Under the pieces are notes generated by a model, which was not told where the DNA came from, did not search any database, and was given only the letters and a program-made list of their open reading frames with translations. A program made the translations under genes and the position numbers. A stretch of 39,407 nt of DNA, from assembly GCA_029747585.1 (NCBI GenBank), contig JAPEVF010000421.1:1-39407 (forward strand), written 5' to 3'. Positions 32,091 to 39,407 of the stretch are shown here, one piece after another (positions within the stretch are counted from its first letter, which is position 1; every line of letters begins with the position of its first letter). This DNA is from Pleurotus djamor (taxonomy: Eukaryota > Basidiomycota > Agaricomycetes > Agaricales > Pleurotaceae).

Positions 32091-33817
32091 ATGGGAGAGC
32101 GGAACCCGCCGCTAGTCTTCCAGCCCATCCCTCTCCCATGCGGTCGTGTCATTCAGAATCGTCTAGTCAAGGTGAGTCTAATTTATGGCTCTCGGGATTG
32201 AGAAAGTATCCATTCAAGTTCACCCAAGGTCGCGATGTACGAACACCTTTCGTCGCTGTTTGGTGGCCCTCCGAACCCACTTCACTGGGCCATCTATTCG
32301 CGATGGTCGCGTGCGGAATGGGGCATGATTGTAACTGGAAATGTCCAAGTCTGTGGTAACCATCTTACCTTGGGCCGGGATCTCGTCATCCCCAAGAAAT
32401 TGACAAACGCGTCTCTGGAACCTTTCAAGCGGCTAGCTTCTGCGATGCATACGTCAGTCAAGAGTTTGGCAATCATGCAGCTTTCTCACTCAGGCAGGCA
32501 GTCTGCGAACGTGATTGGTGGACGCCTCGATTTTTCGCGACCACTTGCACCGAGTGCAATACGCGTCGGTTCTTCGTCGTCTACGCGACTTTCAGCTGCG
32601 ATTCACCGTCTTGCTTTCCGAACACCCAAAGCTATGTGCAAGGACGATATTGACTACGTGATCGACGCTTTCGTTCGAGGAGCACGTACCGCTATTCAGG
32701 CAGGCTTCGATGGTATTCAGCTACATGCTGCGCATGGATGTTGGTGCCCTTCTTAGCCACTGTATGTGACTTTGCTGATATACATGCTTTTAGACTTACT
32801 TTCTCAGTTCCTTTCAGCCAAGGTAGGTACGTTCTCCAGCTCATTCCGTTACTCCATGGGTCTCAGCCTTCTCGAACAGACAAACTTGCGTCGAGATGGC
32901 TATAGCGCTGCGAACGGCTTGCGGCTCATTAACGAAATCATTGTTCAAATCCGTCATGAAGCACCTCCGCAGTTCATTATTGGTGTCAAAATCAACGCCG
33001 CTGACTACGCATCAAGTGCCACTGTCGACCATGCTCTAGCTCATGTTGTCGGCCTAGCATCCTCCGGTAATGTCGACTTCATCGAAATCAGTGGAGGTGA
33101 CTATGAGAATCCAGGCACGTACTGCTCATATACGCGCATACACATTGTCGTTTGACATACTTGGTTACAGAATTCATGGCGGCGAGTCAGACTCTGTCAC
33201 CGAGGCAGGTTTTCTTCTCCCAGTTTTCCCAAGAAGCCCTGGCTGCTCTAGACAAGGCCCATTATGATCACCCTCGACCGTTGGTGATATTGACTGGTGG
33301 TTTTTCTGCGCCGTCTCAAATGTACTCAGCGCTCCAATGCAAGCATGCAGACCTTCTCGGAATCGGGCGCTATTCGGTTATGTTCCCCGAGCTACCTCTA
33401 CTCCTTCGGCAACAAGAAGCAAAGGGCTTGCCCCCGTCTACCGCATCTTTTGGCGCGCGACCTCTCGTAGAGAGTAACTCGGTGGCCCGACAATCAGGCA
33501 TATGTACTTGGCTTTGGAATGAAATCGCACAAGTCAAATTGGTTGGCTCTGGTGTTGGTGTTGCTTGGTACACTGTAACCCTACGTCGTATGGCAGAGAC
33601 CGAGGAACATCAACCTCAATCCGACCCACGAACCAGAAATTATAACGATACCCTCCAACTCGACATGACTCCTCTCAGAGCGGTGGCCAGCATGTGGCTT
33701 TGGCTCGGACCCAACTATTCCGACGTTCACACAGTGAACCTCCGCGCCCTAATGTTTTGCCTGGTGTTCCTTCTCATGGGTGCAATTGCTGTCGACACTT
33801 GGCGGCGTTTGTCATGA
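32091..33817 (+). CDS. NADH:flavin oxidoreductase / NADH oxidase, Old Yellow Enzyme family
   Basis: Five exons (32091-32171, 32229-32739, 32794-32822, 32880-33114, 33171-33817) give 500 residues in frame. The FMN-binding TIM-barrel landmarks are in order: NRLVKVAMYEHL, the active-site-region QLSHSGRQS, GFDGIQLHAAHGYLLSQFLS, NLRRDGYSAANGLRLINEI, FIEISGGDYENPE, ILTGGFS, and GIGRYSVM near the phosphate site. Such enzymes use NAD(P)H and FMN to reduce activated C=C bonds. The C-terminus adds a hydrophobic stretch (ALMFCLVFLLMGAIAV) before a basic end, suggesting a tail anchor. The short third exon rests on reading phase. Intron 3 is 57 nt and stop-free; intron 4 appears to use a GC donor. The substrate cannot be inferred. 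Confidence 0.88.
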
Positions 33818-35194
33818 TGATACATGCGGTATAGGCTTCTGATGAACGCTGCCGTAACCGCGTAAACGAGGTGGACTGTGTCGAGGGACGCTATCCAGTA
33901 TATTGGTGCTGCTTCGTAACGGATCTCCTCCCCTTCCAATGCGGAGCTCCCTACGTAGGCTCGTTCCTAACGCCGCGAGTTCGCCCCACTCCCGTCAAGT
34001 CTTCAACCTTCAAATTCAATACCTGACCCACGGTACATCTCATCATCTCGACCTCCCGTCCTGTCAGGCACGTCATCAAAGATAGAAAGATGTGTTGTTC
34101 GTCAATGCAATGTTCCTTTATATGTCAGTGTCCATGTCAATTACGCCATCAAGTAGAGTCAACTTGACGTGATGTTTCGCGCGGGGATCACACATCCCAC
34201 CGCCTGATCATACCTCGAAGTGGGCAGGATCCTTTCTGTTAGGACTCGGTGCTCAAGCTCCGGTGCTCAAGCACTGATCACTTTGATTCGTAAGGCACGA
34301 TGGCAATCGTCTTTCGATACCCCATGGTTTTCGTTGGATTGCACCCCGAATGTCAGCCCTCTTGACGAACCTCAGGTTAGGCCTCCTCAGGTTGGACCGC
34401 TGCCTCAGGCCCCGGTACGGCTCGAAGAGTTGATCGAGTATGGTCACGCAACTCGCGTCGCTCAACGTGTGAAGAATGTACCTCGTTTTCTCATCATCAC
34501 CAACGCAACAGCATTTCGCCTCCGAGTCAAAATGATCGCGGTTTACAGCTACGAATCCGATCATCAGGCATTTGGCGTAAATTACTTACTGCCGTCTCAT
34601 TGTTTCTCAGAATGCTGACAATGGATGGCAGCCCCTCTGCAGACTCACTGCACCCCACTGCGGGTCTGAGAACCTCTCCAGTATTTCGGGGTTCGGACTC
34701 CGGGCCAGCGTTCGAAGATTCTTTGGAGCCATGGTCTGTTTCTCTTGGCAGAAGCGACTGTGGCTTTCCTTGTCAGTGTTGCTTCGCGTGCTTGGTTCAC
34801 AGGAACCAACGCCAACAGGACAAATGACCACGCTATTTATATCAGTATAATGGTTCATAAATGCCAAGGCACTGATCCAACGGTGTTTCCCTCTGGCGTG
34901 CATACTACAGCCCTTTGGCCGTGGTGTTCGCGGTTAAAACTTTCGCATACTATTCAACTGTGCATGCTACGATTCTCGCGCCCAACTTCCCCGTTGACGC
35001 ATTGATGGGTAACTCTATGAAACATCCCTGTCATGATTTCATCACGGGATCGTGTGCTGATGAACACCAGCAGAATGTTCAAGATGCTCCCCATGAGAAG
35101 GTCGCCCATCTTATCTGTCATTTTTCTCGAGACTGAGACGGTCATTGGTCGTATTTTGGAACATATGGGACACCGATGCCCGGCTTTGGACGAA
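33818..35194. other. Intergenic, weak ORFs only
   Basis: A plus frame at 34220-34618 (132 codons) shows no motif. The word GGTGCTCAAGC occurs twice within 34245-34272. No RNA gene or repeat of note is seen. The right end is the promoter of the first DUF3455-like gene. Confidence 0.35.
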
Positions 35195-35200
35195 TATAAA
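35195..35200 (+). promoter_or_regulatory. TATA box of the first DUF3455-like gene
   Basis: TATAAA lies 92 bases upstream of the ATG at 35292, an expected spacing for a fungal core promoter. Confidence 0.55.
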
Positions 35201-35291
35201 GGCTCCCCACCGAGAGACCTTTCTCCCCAGTGGCAAATCCTCTTTGAGTATCAGCTACAGACACCCTCCCTGTCTTCTCGCCACCTTCGCA

Positions 35292-36166
35292 ATGCTTTCC
35301 TTCTCCGTCTTTGCTCTCGCTCTCACTTCGGTCTCTGCGGTTTACGCCGCTCCCAGTTTGAAGATCTCTGGTTGCGATATTTCAAATGCTCGCATCGACT
35401 TCCCAGAAGGTCAAACGGGACTTGCGGCACCAGCTGCATCTCCATCCTTCATTGGTGTTGCCATTGGCGTGCAGAATTACACCTGTAGCGACGCCGGTAC
35501 TTTCACGTAGGCACTGAACAATTCTTCGCGTAGCAATCCTCCTCACCCTCATCTTATACTCTATATACAGGAGCACCGGTGCTGTCGCCGAGCTCTTCGA
35601 TATATCTTGCCTAGTCGGAACCTCAGAGTTCAACAGAGTGCAAGACGACTTCTTCAATGTTTGGAAGCTCCTACCCAAAGGCGTCACCGCGGACAAAGTG
35701 ATCGGCTTGCTTCATCTCACAAAAACGCCTGTCATCCTTGGTCAACATTTCTTCATCACCAACCCACTTACCGGAGTTGGGCTGAGCCCAAAGTGGGATT
35801 TCACGTCCCAGGGCGCTACGAAAGGTAATCCAAATGCCTTTGTGGTTGGGGCTCGTTCTGGTGGCATTCCCGCTCCTACTGGAGCTAAAGACGTCGATTG
35901 GCTGTCTTTGAATGGTGTTCAAGGCGGCCTTGCGAGCCAGGTATTCAGGGTTGACACAAGAGGAGGACAACCTCCTGCTTCAGTATGTTACTCCTTCAAC
36001 TTTTGTGCCTGTCTTTTGGATCTTCATGACTTTTACTCTCTTCAGTGTGCTCCTGGTTCGACTACCAGCGTGAAATACGCTTCAAAGTATTGTAAGTAGT
36101 TCCACGTTCTTCTTTCGAACGTTGTTGACCTCCCATCCAGGGCTCATGGGAGGGTCTGTCCACTAA
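35292..36166 (+). CDS. Secreted DUF3455-like protein, copy 1 of a tandem pair
   Basis: Four exons (35292-35506, 35571-35982, 36046-36091, 36141-36166) give 232 residues in frame. Residues 1-19 form a signal peptide (LSFSVFALALTSVSAVYA). The mature protein has SGCDISNA, VAIGVQNYTC, AVAELFDISC, LGQHFFITNP, WDFTSQGATKGNP, GARSGGIPAPTG, DVDWL, VFRVDTRGGQPPAS-C and SVKYASKYWLMGG. This pattern matches the fungal DUF3455-like secreted proteins, which some databases label malate dehydrogenase without basis. The function is unknown. The last coding exon holds only eight full codons. It is 62% or so similar by eye to the copy just downstream, with the same introns. Confidence 0.85.
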
Positions 36167-36858
36167 GCTGTAGCTTGACCGGTGACCCTGATTGTTGTTT
36201 ATGGTTTGAACCAACCACCTCCAACTAAAATCATAGCATATCGTCCTGTAATCTATCGATCCAAACCAATCCTCCCCGTCACCTCCATCTTCTACAGGGT
36301 TTTAACAGCCAGACGACTCTAGGTGTATCAACAATTGTCATTGTCCGCGGGGTGAATTCTCGGTCATTTAAGTGCTGCGCCTGACCGTCTCACCAACACC
36401 CTGATCTACCTGTGTGGCGTGCGGGGCGCTCTCCAGCACCCTTGCAGCTTGATCCGTCGGTGTGTACAATGTGTGGGCCTTTCACAATGAGTTTGCCGTT
36501 CTCCAATTCTACTGATCTGGCTCGCTGTATCGCTCCTCGGAGGCATCATCTTCCATTGTCTGGAGACCTTATAAACTCGTTTCTCGAAGAACGTAGTGAT
36601 CGGTGAGCACTCCGACTCCGACTCGCACATTCTACTGTCATGATGTTGCTCTAGTGTGTGATTTTTCAGTTACAAGGAGGCTTTTCTTGAATGAAATAGG
36701 AAAATGAAACGTAGGATTACCTAGCATCGGTCTCAAACTGGAATGACCCTGAAGTGCGCCGGTGCAGGATTGCAATGCATAAAACCAAGAGCAATGCTGA
36801 CTTTTCGTCTTCTCCATTCAATTGTTCTTCACTCACCCCAGTCTTTCTTTTTTTCAAA
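36167..36858. other. Spacer between the tandem DUF3455-like genes
   Basis: About 690 bases of 3' flank and promoter with no gene seen. CATAAAA at 36778-36784, about 75 bases before the ATG at 36859, is the best TATA-like site. The flanking sequence is not obviously similar to the promoter of copy 1. Confidence 0.4.
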
Positions 36859-37718
36859 ATGACATTCCTTCCATTTTTCGTCCTACTTTCAGCAATCGCT
36901 GTCTTCGCTATCCCTGCTCCCAAGCTCTCTGGATGCAACATCTCGAATGCCAAGTTGCCTCTCCCAGCTGGCCAAACCGGGCTCGTACCACCTACTTCAG
37001 CCCCATCGTATATATCTGTAGCTATCGGCGTCCAGAATTATACATGTACTGACGCTGGGACTTTCACGTAAGCTTTTCATAGTCTCACTAATGTCATCGC
37101 TGACGCTTGGATCGCAGGAGCGCAGGCGCGGTCGCTGAATTATTCGATATTTCTTGCCTTTACGGCACTCCTGCATTCAACAGTATTGAAGACGTGTTTT
37201 ACGCGGCGTGGAAAATCTTGCCCAAAGGCATTTCCACATCCCAAGTTATTTCTCTCCTTCATTTGGCGAAGACACCCACCGTTTTGGGTCAACATTATTT
37301 CATCACCAATCCCATCACGGGCAGCGGCATCAGCCCAATATGGGACTTTACATCTCAAGGTGCAACAAAGGGTAACACCGACGCATTCGTTGTCGGAGCC
37401 CGCCTTGGCGGACTTCCTGCGCCTACTGGGTCCAAAGATGTCGACTGGCTATTGATCGGCGGTGTTCAAGGCAAACTCGCAGACCAAATCTACCGGGTAG
37501 ATACCGTTGGAGGACAACCACCTGCCTCTGTAAGTCTCCAACACCAAGTTCACGCTCGATACAAACCTTGCCCAACAGTGTAAACCTGGATCGACAACGA
37601 GCGTGAAGTACGCCTCAAAGTACTGTGAGTCTAGTCTTCACAATCTCAATCTTCCCGTCGATGCCACATTGCTGACTGAGAATGACTAGGGCTCATGGGT
37701 GGCTCTATCGCAGCCTAA
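36859..37718 (+). CDS. Secreted DUF3455-like protein, copy 2 of a tandem pair
   Basis: Four exons (36859-37067, 37118-37529, 37579-37624, 37690-37718) give 231 residues. Exons 2 and 3 have exactly the same lengths (412 and 46 bases) as in copy 1. The signal peptide is TFLPFFVLLSAIAVFA, with cleavage likely before IPAPKLSGC. The same landmarks follow: VAIGVQNYTC, LFDISCLYGT, LGQHYFITNPITG, WDFTSQGATKGN, GLPAPTGSKDVDW, YRVDTVGGQPPAS-C and KYASKYWLMGG. The four cysteines of the mature protein are shared with copy 1. It ends IAA instead of VH. The function is unknown; the family is expanded in Agaricomycete secretomes. Confidence 0.85.
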
Positions 37719-38038
37719 TTTATCTATGTTTCATACACTGTAAAGTACGCTGGATGTTACTTGCACATACTTCAAACCTTGCGCGGCTTCTCAGACATTA
37801 GTCCGCGGAACTTTGGCTTGCCACGTGGGTTGCGCCCCTGAATCATTTGATTGAAACTTTCTCCCCGACGTTAGTCCGAGGGTTTGTCGCTCCTCCATCC
37901 ATCCATGCGGAGCCTGATATGCTTCATAATCATATTTTATCGATGTCAATGATGACGGTGCAGATAAATAGCTCATCCGGAGTGGTCGACCCTTCTCACA
38001 CCCTTGACTCTTGACCACCACCAAATAGTAGCCGAAGT
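37719..38038. other. Spacer before the aldo/keto reductase gene
   Basis: About 320 bases with no gene seen. A weak TATA-like word (AGATAAATAG, about 37962-37971) lies some 70 bases upstream of the ATG at 38039. Confidence 0.35.
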
Positions 38039-39310
38039 ATGCCTGCCTCGAAGACTGTGAAACTCAACACTGGCGCAGAGATGCCCACAGTTTCCCTTGG
38101 TTTGTGCTTCGTCTTCCATACAGGATGCGATACTTACTGGATCTCATACAGGAACTTGGAAGTCCAAGCCCGGAGCTGTCGAGCACGCCGTCGAATATGC
38201 CTTGAAAAATGCAGGCTACAAGGGAATCGACACTGCGACGGCGTATTCCAACGAACCTGAGGTTGGCCAGGGTATCAAAGCTTCTGGTGTTCCTCGCGAG
38301 TCGTTCTTCCTTACGACCAAACTTGACAACTTCGACCAGTCGACTGCGGAAAAAGCTCTGAACGACTCCCTGAACTGGTTGGACACTCCTTATCTTGACC
38401 TCTGTAAGCGATAATGAGATTTTTGTGGGGATCCACTGAAGTTGTTTCCTTTTTTCAGGGCTCATGCATTGGCCTGCTCCCATGAAACGGGTTGACGGAA
38501 AGGAATTACCGGATAAGACTGTGCGTAAAATACTACCCGTGACCAGTCATTGCTGGCTCACGGCAGCCGTCATTCCCAGCTCGATTGGCTCGACGCGTGG
38601 AAGGAAATGGAGAGACTCTTTTTGGCTTATCCAGAGAAAGTCAAAGCGATTGGTAAGGCGAAAAGTTGATTTGTGATCCACTTCAATGGCTTATCTCCCC
38701 CGTAGGTGTATCTAACTTTTCGATTGAGTTCTTGGAGCGCCTCTTGGCTGTTGCCAAGGTTGTGCCAGCTGTAAACCAAATCGAGCTTCACCCGTGAGTC
38801 ATTCAAGCGCAAAATCCTTAGGTACCATGGAAGCTCATCGATCGTTTAGCTCTTGCCCCCAACAAGAACTTGTTGATTATTGCACAAAGAAAGGAATTGT
38901 CGTGACAGCCTACTCCCCCCTAGGCTCCGACAACTCTCCCCTTCTGAAGAATGATGTGGTCTTGGAAATCGCGAACAAATACTCCGTCTCACCTGCGAAC
39001 GTATTGATTTCCCTTCAAGCCAATAGACCAAACGTTACTGGTATGCTTCTTAAAGATGCCCGTCTTGATCTCGCTGAACCTCTTCTCTCAGTCTTACCAA
39101 AGTCGGTTACCCCGGAGCGCATCCTTTGTAAGTATTTCAAAATCAGATATGCTTCGTCTAACTTTGACGTCTATAGCCAACGCCAACATCATCGATTTGA
39201 CTGAGGAAGATGTCCAGAAGTTGAACGACATTGACAAGACCCATCACTTCCGCGCTTGCCACCCCAACTGGACTGGCTGGGGCTCTCTTGGATTCACCGA
39301 TTGCAATTAG
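38039..39310 (+). CDS. Aldo/keto reductase
   Basis: Eight exons (38039-38099, 38152-38403, 38459-38520, 38580-38652, 38706-38793, 38850-39040, 39092-39127, 39177-39310) give 298 residues in frame. The AKR landmarks are in order: LNTGAEMPTVSLGTWKS at the start, GYKGIDTATAYSNEPEVG (catalytic Asp and Tyr), FFLTTKLD (catalytic Lys), LDLWLMHWP (catalytic His), KAIGVSNFSIEFLERLL, VPAVNQIELHP, GIVVTAYSPLGS, and VLPKSVTPERI, which contacts the NADP(H) adenosine in this family. It should reduce aldehydes or ketones with NADPH in the cytosol. The substrate cannot be inferred. Intron 6 (51 nt) has no stop in frame, so its retention would add 17 residues just before the cofactor loop. Confidence 0.92.
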
Positions 39311-39407
39311 GCTTCTCGAGACACCAGTAGTAATATTATCTGTTTTTATAGAACCTTGCTCCCCTGAGCTCCTGTACTATGATCATGTGGTTGTTGGGTC
39401 AAGCTCG
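39311..39407. other. 3' flank of the aldo/keto reductase gene
   Basis: Ninety-seven bases to the window edge, with no further gene visible. Confidence 0.5.

Noticed and set aside
32091..39310. A biosynthetic gene cluster built on the flavin oxidoreductase and aldo/keto reductase
   Set aside because: There is no core synthase, P450, transferase or regulator nearby, and two unrelated secreted-protein genes lie between them.
1..39407. tRNA, rRNA or CRISPR features
   Set aside because: No cloverleaf with a GTTCRA loop and matching acceptor, no rRNA-like sequence and no regularly spaced direct repeats were seen; CRISPR is not expected in fungal nuclear DNA.

Overview
The window looks like draft nuclear DNA from a filamentous basidiomycete, most likely an Agaricomycete. 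The genes are broken by many short GT-AG introns of about 50-110 bp. The protein families are typical of such fungi: a CPL1-like secreted cysteine-rich protein, tandem secreted DUF3455-like proteins, a PWWP chromatin protein, and proteins joining a DUF2235 (Tle1-like lipase) domain to WD40 repeats. Seven N bases, most of them beside homopolymers, and several one-base homopolymer slips show that the assembly has length errors. All exon models were built by hand from splice sites and reading phase.

Layout. 1-3.5 kb: repeats, then a plus-strand linker-WD40 gene that lacks the lipase half of its relatives. 3.8-6.4 kb: a minus-strand 12-exon MFS transporter. 6.5-8.7 kb: no confident gene, but two diverged copies of an unrecognised unit. 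8.95-9.5 kb: a CPL1-like secreted protein. 9.9-11.7 kb: a PWWP-domain protein. 12.85-13.5 kb: a proline-rich hypothetical ORF. 14.65-17.9 kb and 21.7-25.3 kb: two full-length minus-strand DUF2235-linker-WD40 genes, 11 exons each. 25.3-30.7 kb: gene-poor, with a repeat that matches the one upstream of the first WD40 gene. 30.74-31.27 kb: a 531-bp MITE-like element with about 100-bp terminal inverted repeats and TA target duplications. 32.1-33.8 kb: an NADH:flavin oxidoreductase (Old Yellow Enzyme family). 35.3-37.7 kb: a tandem pair of secreted DUF3455-like proteins. 38.0-39.3 kb: an aldo/keto reductase.

The most interesting system is the three-member DUF2235/WD40 family. Two members join an apparently intact Ser-hydrolase domain of the type VI secretion phospholipase (Tle1-like) family to a roughly 200-residue linker and a seven-bladed propeller. 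The third keeps only the linker and propeller, with the same intron positions, and shares an upstream block with one full-length member. An effector domain joined to a WD40 sensor-like propeller recalls fungal NLR-type proteins, but no NACHT or NB-ARC domain is visible. The defence reading is inference.
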